NCBI GenBank assembly: GCA_900542255.1
Contig: UQMR01000002.1
Location: 1 to 64,000, forward strand
Reading direction: 5' to 3'
Length of the DNA: 64,000 nucleotides
From: an uncultured Porphyromonadaceae bacterium
GTDB lineage: Bacteria; Bacteroidota; Bacteroidia; Bacteroidales; Barnesiellaceae_A
The translations under genes were made by a program, and so were the position numbers. Shown in pieces: positions 25,011-34,033 of the stretch; position 1 is the first letter of the stretch, and each line of letters opens with the position of its first letter. A model generated the notes under the pieces. That model made no database searches. It was not told where the DNA came from and was given only the letters and a program-made list of their open reading frames with translations.

Positions 25011-25962
25011 GAAGTGATTTAAACTTTTTGTTTTCGTGAAATTTTCTTCAGTAACAAGACTGCAAATGCCAAGTAATTCCAAGACATCCAACTTGAAACA
25101 GTTGTATCGAACCGGTTCAGTAGCGTCCTGAAACTGTCCATCCAAGCGTTGGTTCGTTCGATGGAATACCTTTCAGCATACAGTTCATCATCAACAAAGA
25201 TGTCATCGGCATTTTCTCTCCGTTTATTGATGCAGATGTTTGCGATGACCTCTTTTTCACACAGGAAACCACGTAAGACATCACAATCGAATCCGGCATC
25301 GGCATTGAGGAAAAGGCCATCAACCCGAATATGGGATTTCTCAAGGTCGTTGAACATGTCACCGATGACCTTTTCTATGTCATGTACGTCATGGTGTTCG
25401 CCAGATTTCGGAGAAGACATGGCAATCGGAAGTCCTTGCCTGTCTGTCAGGTAGAGTGCGTTGGTCGTCTTCCGTTTCTTCCGACCCTGGTATCCGACTT
25501 CTTCACCGCCACGGAGTGCAGCCGTGTGGCTCCCGTCCAAATCCACGCCGGACATGTCCAACTCATGGCGGTGTTTGTCAAGCAACCTGACCCACATGGA
25601 TTTCCACTCGCCCGACTTGCTCCATTTGTTGTAATGGTGATACACGGCACCATAGCTCAGTACCTTGCCGCTAAACAGGGCTTCCACAGGAAGGAACGCC
25701 CATTGACAACCGGTCTTCAACTTGTACAAGATGGCGTTTACCACCTCTATGAGACAACTTTGAGTGACATAACCACGTTTTGCCTTGGAAAGATGAGGCA
25801 ATATTTCATTTTTTATCGTATCTTTGTCGAGCACAGTGTACATTGGACTTTCACTATATATGAGTTTGGTCACCCATAATATAAGAAATAATTCAATTTG
25901 TACGCTGTGCTTTAACATTTTGATACGATTTTAAGAGAATGAAATAAGTTTAAATCACTTCG
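25011..25962 (-). mobile_element. Complete IS5-family insertion sequence, 952 bp
   Basis: Bounded by 16-bp perfect terminal inverted repeats GAAGTGATTTAAACTT (25011-25026 and complement at 25947-25962). It contains one transposase gene. The immediate flanks of this copy alone (TAC left, GAT right) do not form a direct repeat, whereas the flanks of the larger unit starting at 23256 do. Confidence 0.85.
25019..25843 (-). CDS. IS5-family DDE transposase
   Basis: 274 aa from MYTVLDKDTIKNEILPHL, which is the usual start in this family; a 25-codon extension to 25918 is possible but unlike relatives. DDE landmarks are visible: SGVDLDGSHT (first Asp), FLNADAGFDC (second Asp) and YSIERTNAWMDSFRTLLNRFD (the Y-(2)-R-(3) type signature with the final Glu). 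The frame is intact to its own stop inside the terminal repeat, so the element may still be active. Confidence 0.9.
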   Translation of the reverse strand: MYTVLDKDTIKNEILPHLSKAKRGYVTQSCLIEVVNAILYKLKTGCQWAFLPVEALFSGKVLSYGAVYHHYNKWSKSGEWKSMWVRLLDKHRHELDMSGVDLDGSHTAALRGGEEVGYQGRKKRKTTNALYLTDRQGLPIAMSSPKSGEHHDVHDIEKVIGDMFNDLEKSHIRVDGLFLNADAGFDCDVLRGFLCEKEVIANICINKRRENADDIFVDDELYAERYSIERTNAWMDSFRTLLNRFDTTVSSWMSWNYLAFAVLLLKKISRKQKV

Positions 25963-26056
25963 ATAGATTTTTTTAATGACAGTGTGTTTTTTCTGATTGT
26001 TTTTCGGGTATGGATAGCGGTTTGAGAAAATGTGGCAATTCCGCAAATGGTTTGTG

Positions 26057-27298
26057 TCAACGGTTGATAAGTTCTATGAGCATGAGCAGGGCGCGTTGGG
26101 TGGCGCGCTCAATCACGTAGTGACGCGAGCCGCTGAATTGGCAGCGCTCTGTGATGGTGGTGTCGCCGCAACGGGCAGCTATCCATACGGTTCCCACCGG
26201 CTTCTCGGGCGTACCGCCGTCGGGTCCTGCAATGCCCGACGTGGCTATGGCGCACGTCGTACCCATGAGTTGTTGTACGCCGCGAGCCATGAGTTCTACC
26301 GTGGGTTGGCTTACGGCTCCGTGCTGTTGCAATACCTCGGCGGGTACGTGCAGTACCTGTTGTTTTATCTCGTTGGAGTAGGCTACGACCGAGCCTGTGA
26401 AGTAGCGAGAGCTACCCGCTACATCGGTTATTTCGTGGGCAATGTTGCCTCCTGTGCAGCTCTCGGCCGTGGCAAGGGTATATTGGTGTTGCCATAGCTG
26501 CATGCCCAGTGCTCCTGCAATCGTGAGGTCGCCGTCGGCAAAGATGTCGTTGCCTAATATTTCGTGTAGTTTTTCTGTTTGGGCATCGACAAGGGGGGCA
26601 AGGAGCGCTTCATCGTTGCCGCGGGCGGTGAGTCGGAGACGCACCATGCCCGGGGTAGGCAGGTAGGCGAGTTTGATGCAGTCGGGTAGCTGCCGTTCGA
26701 AATCTTGCAATCGCTCCGACAGTCCCGACTCGGTGTTGCGATACACCAGCAGCGTGCGGTGCAGGATGGTGTCGTGGTCGCCGAAGTGTCGGCGCAGGCG
26801 CGGGATGACCTCGCCTTTCATGGCCACGCGCATTTCGTGTGGTACGCCGGGCATGGATACGAGTACTTTCCCGTCTTTCTCGAACCACATGACGGGGGCT
26901 GTACCTACGGGGTTGGGTATGACTGTGCATACGTCGGGTACGTCGGCTTGATGTCGGGTCGATTCGTTCATTTTCAGCCCACGGCCGGCAAAGTAGCGTT
27001 CGACCTGCTCGTAGACCGACTCGTCAAATCGCATCTTCCCGCCAAAATAGCGGCACAGTGTGGGTTTGGTAATATCGTCGGAGGTAGGGCCTAATCCGCC
27101 AGTCATCAATACGGCATCGACGTTGCTCAATGCGCTCTCTATGGCTTCGGTGATGGCATGCGCTTCGTCGCGGACGGTGACAACGCGGCATACGTCCCAA
27201 CCCACATGATTCAATTCGGCTGCCATCCATGCCGAGTTGGTGTCTATGACCTGCCCTATGAGCAGTTCGTCGCCAATGACGATAATTTCTGTTTTCAT
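26057..27298 (-). CDS. cinA: CinA-like protein (competence/damage-inducible, NMN deamidase family)
   Basis: 413 aa. The N-terminal MoCF-type domain shows GDELLIGQVIDTNSAWM and MTGGLGPTSDDITK. The C-terminal CinA domain shows TLATAESCTGGNIAHEITDVAGSS and IATSGIAGPDGGTPEKPVGTVWIA, the NMN-deamidase signature. Role: hydrolysis of nicotinamide mononucleotide amide (pyridine nucleotide recycling) and possibly ADP-ribose pyrophosphatase activity. It follows tsaD by 33 nt and probably shares its transcript. The mobile unit inserted 94 bp beyond its stop. Confidence 0.93.
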   Translation of the reverse strand: MKTEIIVIGDELLIGQVIDTNSAWMAAELNHVGWDVCRVVTVRDEAHAITEAIESALSNVDAVLMTGGLGPTSDDITKPTLCRYFGGKMRFDESVYEQVERYFAGRGLKMNESTRHQADVPDVCTVIPNPVGTAPVMWFEKDGKVLVSMPGVPHEMRVAMKGEVIPRLRRHFGDHDTILHRTLLVYRNTESGLSERLQDFERQLPDCIKLAYLPTPGMVRLRLTARGNDEALLAPLVDAQTEKLHEILGNDIFADGDLTIAGALGMQLWQHQYTLATAESCTGGNIAHEITDVAGSSRYFTGSVVAYSNEIKQQVLHVPAEVLQQHGAVSQPTVELMARGVQQLMGTTCAIATSGIAGPDGGTPEKPVGTVWIAARCGDTTITERCQFSGSRHYVIERATQRALLMLIELINR

Positions 27299-27331
27299 CG
27301 GTTCGCCTTTCTAATCTGAAAAGAGTGCGGG

Positions 27332-28351
27332 TTACAGCTCTACCCGGGCAAACGGAGCCTTGTCGAGGCTGCAAAAGTCGTGGTCTAAGTATTTGTAGTA
27401 TCCTGTTATTGCCACCATGGCAGCGTTGTCGGTTGTGAAAGAGAGCTTGGGAAGGTGTATTTTCCATCCGTACCGTGCGGCATATTGCTCGAAGGCGCCC
27501 CGTACGGCCGAGTTGGCCGATACGCCGCCCCCTACGGCAACCTCTTTGATACCGGTCTCTTTTACGGCTTTATATACCTTGTCCATGAGTATCTCTACGA
27601 TGGTTGCTTGCAGCGAAGCGCAGAGGTCGCATTTGTTGTTCTCTATAAATGACGGGTCTTCTTTTATCTTGTCGCGCAAGAGATAGAGGAACGACGTTTT
27701 CAGCCCGCTGAAACTGTAATCGAGTCCTGCAATGTGAGGCTTGTGCAGGGCGAAGGCACGGGGGTTGCCCTCTTTGGCAAGGCGGTCTATCACCGGTCCG
27801 CCGGGGTAGGGCAGACCCATCACCTTGGCGCATTTGTCGAAGGCTTCGCCTGCCGCGTCGTCGATGGTTTGTCCTATGACTTTCATTTTGTTATAGGCCT
27901 CTACACAGATGATTTGCGAGTTTCCGCCCGATACGAGCAGACAAAGGAATGGAAACTTGGGCGGGTCGTAGGGGCTGCCGGGGTCTTGTATGAAGTGGGC
28001 CAGTACGTGTGCCTGTAAATGGTTTACGTCGACCATAGGTATATCTAATGCCGTGGCAAGACCTTTGGCAAACGATGTGCCTACGAGCAGCGAGCCCATG
28101 AGCCCGGGGCCGCGGGTGAACGCTATGGTACTCAGCTCCTCTTTGCCGATGCCGGCACGCTTGATGGCTTCCGATACTACCGGCACGATGTTTTGCTGGT
28201 GGGCGCGCGAAGCGAGTTCGGGTACCACGCCGCCGTATGCTTCGTGTACGGCTTGGCTGGCTATGACGTTCGACCGCAATACGCCGTCACAGATGACAGC
28301 GGCCGAGGTGTCGTCGCACGACGATTCTATACCTAAAATAGAGATGCTCAT
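27332..28351 (-). CDS. tsaD: tRNA N6-adenosine threonylcarbamoyltransferase TsaD
   Basis: 339 aa. Start 28351 gives MSISILGIESSCDDTSAAV, the standard TsaD opening. Metal-binding VNHLQAHVLAHF (HxxxH), the ASKH-type SGGNSQI, DDAAGEAFDK and the GGGVSANSA block are present. With TsaB, TsaC and TsaE it installs t6A on tRNAs reading ANN codons. A -7 box (TACTTTTG, minus strand at 28411-28404) lies about 53 nt upstream in the divergent space shared with tamB. Confidence 0.95.
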   Translation of the reverse strand: MSISILGIESSCDDTSAAVICDGVLRSNVIASQAVHEAYGGVVPELASRAHQQNIVPVVSEAIKRAGIGKEELSTIAFTRGPGLMGSLLVGTSFAKGLATALDIPMVDVNHLQAHVLAHFIQDPGSPYDPPKFPFLCLLVSGGNSQIICVEAYNKMKVIGQTIDDAAGEAFDKCAKVMGLPYPGGPVIDRLAKEGNPRAFALHKPHIAGLDYSFSGLKTSFLYLLRDKIKEDPSFIENNKCDLCASLQATIVEILMDKVYKAVKETGIKEVAVGGGVSANSAVRGAFEQYAARYGWKIHLPKLSFTTDNAAMVAITGYYKYLDHDFCSLDKAPFARVEL

Positions 28352-28403
28352 AGTTCTTCTTTCTTTTTGCAGGGGGAATGTGTATGCCCCCCCTTTCGAT
28401 TTG

Positions 28404-28495
28404 CAAAAGTACATAATTTATGCCAATTCGTGCTTTTCTGCCGTTTATTTCCTTGCAGCCGATATTTATGGGGTGCGGAAAAAACAGTAACTTTG
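28404..28495. promoter_or_regulatory. Divergent promoter region between tsaD and tamB
   Basis: Minus strand TACTTTTG (28411-28404) serves tsaD and plus strand TAACTTTG (28488-28495) serves tamB; both match TAnnTTTG. The tamB box is 14 nt before its ATG, giving a very short leader. -33 boxes are not convincing for either. Confidence 0.5.
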
Positions 28496-28509
28496 TAGCC
28501 CTTATCGTC

Positions 28510-31500
28510 ATGAGAACATTTTTTGTTTTGGTGAAACGCATCCTGCAAGGTGCGATTATAACGCTGGTGGCGTTATACGCCTTGCTCTATGTACTCCTTT
28601 CGATACCTGCCATACAGGGTAAGGTGCGCGATGTGGGGCAGCATACCTTGTCGCAATATCTGGGCGTGCCGCTGGAAATAGCGCGGGTAGAGATATCACC
28701 TTTCAATAAAGTGGAGCTTTTCGGCGTTTTGCTGCCCGACCAGCGGGGCGATACCTTACTCTATGCCCATAAAATTGCCGCCGGAATAGATATATGGGAG
28801 TTGCCCGGAGGGAAAATAGACTTGTCTAACATTCAGCTCTTCGGGCTCGACTTGCGTATCGTACGCGACTCGACGGAGGCTCCCACAAATTTGCAGTTTG
28901 TCATAGATGCTTTTACCGATACTACGCGCAAGCGGGATGATACGGCTATAAACCTTGCTATCCAGTCGGCCCTGGTACGGCGCAGCAGTGTGAGCTACGA
29001 TGTGTTGTCGGCACCGCGCAAGCCGCAAGGCCAGTTCGATGCCAACCATGTGGCTGTGACCGACCTCTTGGCAACCCTCTCGCTGAAAGCCTTTCATAAA
29101 GACTCTGTCAATCTCTACATCAAACGTCTGAGCGGCAAGGAACAGTCGGGCTTTCAGCTCGACCGCCTTACGCTGCGGGTAGAGGGAAATCGCCACCGTA
29201 TAGCGGCATCGCAATTCTTGTTACAGGTCGGCAATACCCGCCTGAGTACCGATACGGCTGCCGTTTTGTTCCCGTCGGCGGCCGACGGTTTCGCATTTAC
29301 CGATAGCACACGCCTCTTTTTTGTCATGAACGATGCCGTTATCGTACCCTCCGATTTTGCTCCGTTGCTGCCGGCCTTGCAACAGTTCGATATGCCAGTC
29401 TCCCTTACCTCTGTGGTCGATGGCAGGCTCGATGACCTCAGGGCCCGCCAAGTCTCGGTGGTGTGCGGCGACAATGCAGTACGTCTCGGTGTCTCGTTTG
29501 CGGTACGTCATATCATGCACTCCGATAGCCTCTCGGTAGATTGTCCTTCGTTTGAGCTCGCTGCGCGCGAAGGAGCCCTGTCGGCCATGGCGCGCAACTT
29601 CAATATCACCGATACCCGCACGATACAGATGCTCGACTCGCTGGGCCATGTCACGATAGAGGGCTCTTTGGCAGGAGAGATGCCCCATTTCGAGGGCAAG
29701 ATGCAGTTACATACCGCTGCCGGCGGAGTGCAGGCGCACGGGACACTCCATCGCAACGACGACAAGCAGAGCTACGCGGTAAGCGGTGATATCCTTACCG
29801 AGGGTATCGATTTGGCGCAAGTCATGGGGCGAAACTCGCCATGGGGCACCGTGGCGTTGGATTTACACGCAAATTGTAGCCTCTATGCCGATGCCTCCCC
29901 CGCAGGACGGCTGTCGGGGAAAATAGGGCGATTCGATTACAACGGATATAGTTATGAGAATGTCAATCTCGATGCTGCCTACCGCAATCGCATCGTGAAC
30001 GGCAGGGTAGAAATAGACGACCCCAACGCTCGTGTTGCCGTGGAGGGTAGAGCCCGCATAAACGGTCGCAGCACCTGGGCCGATTTGCAAATCATGTGCG
30101 ACGATATAGCCCTCGACGCCTTGCATCTGAGCGACGCATATCCCGGCTATCGTCTCTCGTTTTCACTCGATGCCGCCTATACGGGCAACCGCCTCGACAA
30201 TGCCAATGGATTTATAGGTGTCGATTCGCTGTTATTTACAAACGGCGAGTCTCAATTCGTTTGGAACCGTTTCCGCATCGAGGCACGCAATGATACGCTG
30301 CCGCAACGCATAGAGGTGGAGTCGGACTATATCAATGGCGAGGTGACAGGCCATTACACCTTCTCGTCGCTCGGCCGCTCACTGCATGATATGCTTGCGG
30401 CTCTCTTGCCTACCGCCGTGCCGGCAGAACCGACAGCATCCCGACGCCGCAACCGCCGTGTGCCGGACAACGATATGGAGTGGCATTTTGTCATTACCCC
30501 GCATGTAGAGATGGCGCAGATATTGCGCATGCCCTTTACCATAACCGACCGTATAAGAATAGACGGCCATATACGCGACTTGGAGCAGACGGCGCGGCTC
30601 AGCATGGATATACCGAACTTATGGATAGGACGCAACCACATAGAGGATGCCGCCGTCTATATCAACCGCAAGGGAGATAAACTCGACTATTCGTTACAGG
30701 CCGGATACATCAATAAAAAGAAAATCTCTACCATGTGGAGTGTGCGCGGGGATATTGGGCAGGACAATATCGACGTGGGCATCCATTGGAATACCAATAC
30801 GGCCTCCACCTATTGTGGCGCCATACGACTCGACACGCATATCATGCCGTGTCCGGTCCGTCCCGAGGAGGTCGACCTTGCCGTGACCGTGCAGCCCACA
30901 CAATTTGTTATCAACGACACGGTATGGGACATCAAGCCCGCAAATATATTGCTGCATGATAAGAATATCATTGTAGATAGGCTCGAATTGTCGCGACCCT
31001 CACAACATATTTATATAGAGGGCGTGGCGTCGGAGAATCCGGCCGATACGATGCATATAGACTTGCGCGATATAAACCTCGATTACATATTCGAGACTCT
31101 CAATATAGATTTTGTAACGTTTGGCGGGCGCGCCACCGGGCGGGTCGATGCAGCCAACCTTTTCAGCCCGACGCCCTATCTTGCCACCCAAAGGCTCGAT
31201 GTGCGGGACTTTTCATACAATCATGCCGTTTTTGGCGACATATCGTTGCTGAGCATGTGGAACCCCGATAATATGGGTATATTGCTGAAAGGCATCATTA
31301 CGGGAAAAGAGCAGAACGAGAGTTATGTCGATGGATATATATTCCCCACACTCGACTCTCTCTCCATCGATTTCAATGTCGACCGCATTCCGCTGGCCTT
31401 CATTCGTCCGTTTGTAGGGAATGTATTGAGCGACGTCGACGGTATGGCATCGGGGCAGCTCACCCTGGGAGGAAACTTCAAGCGGATATTCCTCACGGGC

Positions 31501-33210
31501 GATGCCTATGCCTACGATTTCTCCTTCGGGGTACCGTTTATCAATACGCGTTACTATGTGACCGACAGCGTACATTTTACGAAAGAGAGTATCTGGTTCC
31601 GCGATATTACCGTAGGCGACGGGCGGGGTAATACGGCACGGGCCGACGGCATATTGCGCCATCGCTATTTTGCCAATCTCGAATACGACATAGATATTCA
31701 CGACGCCGTAGACCTGTTGGTATTCAATATGCCTCCTACGTCCGGGGCTTCGTTCTATGGAAAGGTCTTCGGTACGGGAGGTGTAGCCATCAAAGGCGAC
31801 GATTTCCGCACCGACATCAATGTGAATATGCTCACCGAAAATGATTCGGAATTTACTTTCGTGTTGACCAATACGGCCAATGCGGCCGATTACAGTTTCC
31901 TGACCTTTACCGATTCTACGGCCGAAGCCGCGAAAGCGCGCAGGCAGGTCGTGACAGAGGTAGACAGTACCGTATTGCGCAATAATATGATGATGGAAGA
32001 ACATGTCGCTGCTCCGAAGCCCAAAAACGTACTGTTCCTTACGGTGCAAGCCGACATTACGCCGCAGGCCGACATCGTGCTTGTCATGGATGAGGTCCTT
32101 GGCGATAAAATGGAGGCCAACGGCGAAGGCAATATACGGGTGGAGTATAATACGGGCGAGGACGACTTCAAGATGTATGGCTCATATACCGTGAACAACG
32201 GTAGTTACAATTTCAGCCTGCAAGATATCATTACACGCGATTTCTCCATCACGTCGGGCAGTACAGTCTCGTTCAGGGGCTCTCCCATGGATGCTACTCT
32301 CGATATCAATGCCGTATATTCGTTGCAGGCTAATCTCGCCGACCTCGACGAGTCGTTTGTAACAGAGAGCGAGCTCACTCGCACGACTGTCCCTGTGCAT
32401 ACGATACTGAAAATATCGGGCGACCTCACGCATCCCGACATCGGTTTCGATATAGAGCTCCCTACGGTGAGCGCCGACATTGACAGCAAGATGCGCAGCA
32501 TCATCAGTACCGATGAGATGATGAATCGCGAAATCATCTATCTATTGGCCCTCAACCGTTTCTTTACCCCCGATTACAGTATCGGGCAGAATGGCAACAA
32601 CGAGTGGGTGTCGATGGCATCCTCGACAATCTCCTCTTCGTTGGGCTCTATCTTGGGACAAATCAGCGAGAACTGGAATATCTCCCCCAACTTCCGCAGC
32701 GACAAGGGCGATTTTTCAGATATGGAGGTCGACCTCGTATTGTCGAGCCAACTGCTCAACAACAGGCTTATATTCAATGGCAACTTCGGCTATCGGGACA
32801 AGCGGTACAACTCGACCAATTTTGTAGGCGACTTCGACATAGAGTATCTTCTTACTGAAAGCGGCAATTTACGGCTCAAAGGCTATAATCACTTCAACGA
32901 CCGCAACTACTCCATGCGTACCGCCCTTACAACGCAGGGTATAGGTATCATGTATACGCACGATTTCAACTCGTGGCTTAATTTCTTCGACAGGCCTGCC
33001 CGAAGTAAAAAAGAGAAGGAAGAGAAGAGACGCAAGGGGAAAAACACAGCCCGGCAGGAACAACCGGCCGATACGGTGCCCGCCCTTGCTCCGGATACGG
33101 TGCAGGCAGTTGTCGAGCCTCTCGTATCGCCGGTAGCGGCCGATACGGTACCCACACTTGCCCCGGATACCATACAGGTAGCGGCGCCGATGGTGCCGAA
33201 GGGGAAATAG
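28510..33210 (+). CDS. TamB-family translocation/assembly protein (DUF490) with unusual C-terminal tail
   Basis: 1566 aa from MRTFFVLVKRILQGAIITLV, one N-terminal anchor helix and then an almost entirely beta-rich protein, as expected of TamB. The C-terminal DUF490 core is recognisable (NGSYNFSLQDIITRDFSI, PDIGFDIELP, FLTDSSGNLRLK-like LLTESGNLRLKGYNHFND). Role: bridge for phospholipid or beta-barrel assembly between the membranes. After the last strand there is an odd basic run (SKKEKEEKRRKGKN) and a Pro/Ala tail with a near-repeated ADTVPxLAPDTxQ (33067-33105 and 33139-33177). Ends 52 bp before the convergent regulator gene. Confidence 0.88.
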   Translation: MRTFFVLVKRILQGAIITLVALYALLYVLLSIPAIQGKVRDVGQHTLSQYLGVPLEIARVEISPFNKVELFGVLLPDQRGDTLLYAHKIAAGIDIWELPGGKIDLSNIQLFGLDLRIVRDSTEAPTNLQFVIDAFTDTTRKRDDTAINLAIQSALVRRSSVSYDVLSAPRKPQGQFDANHVAVTDLLATLSLKAFHKDSVNLYIKRLSGKEQSGFQLDRLTLRVEGNRHRIAASQFLLQVGNTRLSTDTAAVLFPSAADGFAFTDSTRLFFVMNDAVIVPSDFAPLLPALQQFDMPVSLTSVVDGRLDDLRARQVSVVCGDNAVRLGVSFAVRHIMHSDSLSVDCPSFELAAREGALSAMARNFNITDTRTIQMLDSLGHVTIEGSLAGEMPHFEGKMQLHTAAGGVQAHGTLHRNDDKQSYAVSGDILTEGIDLAQVMGRNSPWGTVALDLHANCSLYADASPAGRLSGKIGRFDYNGYSYENVNLDAAYRNRIVNGRVEIDDPNARVAVEGRARINGRSTWADLQIMCDDIALDALHLSDAYPGYRLSFSLDAAYTGNRLDNANGFIGVDSLLFTNGESQFVWNRFRIEARNDTLPQRIEVESDYINGEVTGHYTFSSLGRSLHDMLAALLPTAVPAEPTASRRRNRRVPDNDMEWHFVITPHVEMAQILRMPFTITDRIRIDGHIRDLEQTARLSMDIPNLWIGRNHIEDAAVYINRKGDKLDYSLQAGYINKKKISTMWSVRGDIGQDNIDVGIHWNTNTASTYCGAIRLDTHIMPCPVRPEEVDLAVTVQPTQFVINDTVWDIKPANILLHDKNIIVDRLELSRPSQHIYIEGVASENPADTMHIDLRDINLDYIFETLNIDFVTFGGRATGRVDAANLFSPTPYLATQRLDVRDFSYNHAVFGDISLLSMWNPDNMGILLKGIITGKEQNESYVDGYIFPTLDSLSIDFNVDRIPLAFIRPFVGNVLSDVDGMASGQLTLGGNFKRIFLTGDAYAYDFSFGVPFINTRYYVTDSVHFTKESIWFRDITVGDGRGNTARADGILRHRYFANLEYDIDIHDAVDLLVFNMPPTSGASFYGKVFGTGGVAIKGDDFRTDINVNMLTENDSEFTFVLTNTANAADYSFLTFTDSTAEAAKARRQVVTEVDSTVLRNNMMMEEHVAAPKPKNVLFLTVQADITPQADIVLVMDEVLGDKMEANGEGNIRVEYNTGEDDFKMYGSYTVNNGSYNFSLQDIITRDFSITSGSTVSFRGSPMDATLDINAVYSLQANLADLDESFVTESELTRTTVPVHTILKISGDLTHPDIGFDIELPTVSADIDSKMRSIISTDEMMNREIIYLLALNRFFTPDYSIGQNGNNEWVSMASSTISSSLGSILGQISENWNISPNFRSDKGDFSDMEVDLVLSSQLLNNRLIFNGNFGYRDKRYNSTNFVGDFDIEYLLTESGNLRLKGYNHFNDRNYSMRTALTTQGIGIMYTHDFNSWLNFFDRPARSKKEKEEKRRKGKNTARQEQPADTVPALAPDTVQAVVEPLVSPVAADTVPTLAPDTIQVAAPMVPKGK
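33067..33177 (+). repeat. Two 39-bp imperfect repeats in the tamB tail
   Basis: The segments 33067-33105 and 33139-33177 each encode ADTVPxLAPDTxQ, separated by 33 bp. They form a low-complexity Pro/Asp/Thr extension after the conserved domain. Confidence 0.6.
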
Positions 33211-33262
33211 CATTCTGTATGGTGCCGGCATTGCCCTGTCGCAAGAGCTGCTGCCGGTGACG

Positions 33263-34033
33263 TTATTTCACCTCCTCGCTGTTGTCGGCCGGTGACATCT
33301 TGTCGGGCTCTATGCAGAAGGGAGAGTGACGCTCTATAAATTCGTTGACGCGGGTGCGATACGTGTCACCTATGGGGATATATGTGTTGCCGAATACGAT
33401 GCGGTTGCGCTCTATCGTCTTTATTTTGGAACATTGCACGATATAAGAGCGGTGCACCCGCAGAAAATCGTCGGGGAGCATCTCTTCGAGCGCTTTCAAG
33501 CTCAGCAGCGATATAAGAGGGTGCTCCTCTCCTTCGATGTAGAACTTGACATAATCTTTGAGACCCTCGATGTAGAGAATCTTTCTGATGAAAATCTGTT
33601 TCAGCTTATAGTCGCTCTTTACATATATATATTTTTCGTCGTCGGGCGAGGCCTTTTCGACAGTTTCGGTACGAGGCGAAAGCACCTTCAATGCCTTTTG
33701 CGTAGCTTTGATAAATTCTGTATAGTCGATAGGTTTCAGCAGGTAGTCTATGGCATTGACTTTGTAGCTTTCTACGGCATATCGGTCGAATGCCGTGGTG
33801 AATATGATGCGTGTTTTGCCTTCTACCAGCCGCGAAAACTCCATGCCGTTCAGGTTGGGCATCTGTATATCGCAGAATACAAGGTCTATATCGCCCTTCA
33901 TGATGCGTTCTACTGCTTGCATTGCCGAAGAGAAACACTCTACCAACTCTAAATAGGAAGTGCGTTGCACATAGCTCGCCAACAAATCTATTGCCAACGG
34001 CTCATCGTCGATAATACAACATTTCAGTATCAT
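33263..34033 (-). CDS. LytTR-type response regulator
   Basis: 256 aa. The receiver domain has IIDDEPLAIDLL, phospho-Asp in VFCDIQMPNLNG (near residue 55), FTTAFDRYA and the Lys in LLKPI. The LytTR DNA-binding domain follows (KYIYVKSDYKLKQIFIRKILYIEGLKDYVKFY, LRVHRSYIVQ). Its ATG overlaps the sensor kinase stop as ATGA, so the pair is co-translated. It probably regulates the efflux operon that it closes (inference); the binding site is not identifiable by eye. Confidence 0.9.
   Translation of the reverse strand: MILKCCIIDDEPLAIDLLASYVQRTSYLELVECFSSAMQAVERIMKGDIDLVFCDIQMPNLNGMEFSRLVEGKTRIIFTTAFDRYAVESYKVNAIDYLLKPIDYTEFIKATQKALKVLSPRTETVEKASPDDEKYIYVKSDYKLKQIFIRKILYIEGLKDYVKFYIEGEEHPLISLLSLKALEEMLPDDFLRVHRSYIVQCSKIKTIERNRIVFGNTYIPIGDTYRTRVNEFIERHSPFCIEPDKMSPADNSEEVK

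Larger units (their letters stand above)
23256..25962. mobile_element. Composite-transposon-like unit flanked by inverted IS5-family ends
   Basis: The outer 89 bp at 23256-23344 and 25874-25962 are inverted copies with only two mismatches, both starting with the terminal repeat GAAGTGATTTAAACTT. The trinucleotide GAT lies directly outside both ends (23253-23255 and 25963-25965), as expected of a 3-bp target duplication, though three bases could match by chance. Between them lie an EreA/ChaN-like gene and a full IS copy. The region is clearly AT-richer than its surroundings. Confidence 0.6.

Noticed and set aside
25844-25918. N-terminal extension of the transposase
   Set aside because: It covers the outer repeat also present in the 89-bp remnant, and relatives start at MYT; taken as non-coding.
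25008-25965. Target duplication around the intact IS alone
   Set aside because: The flanks TAC and GAT are different, so no duplication supports an independent recent insertion.
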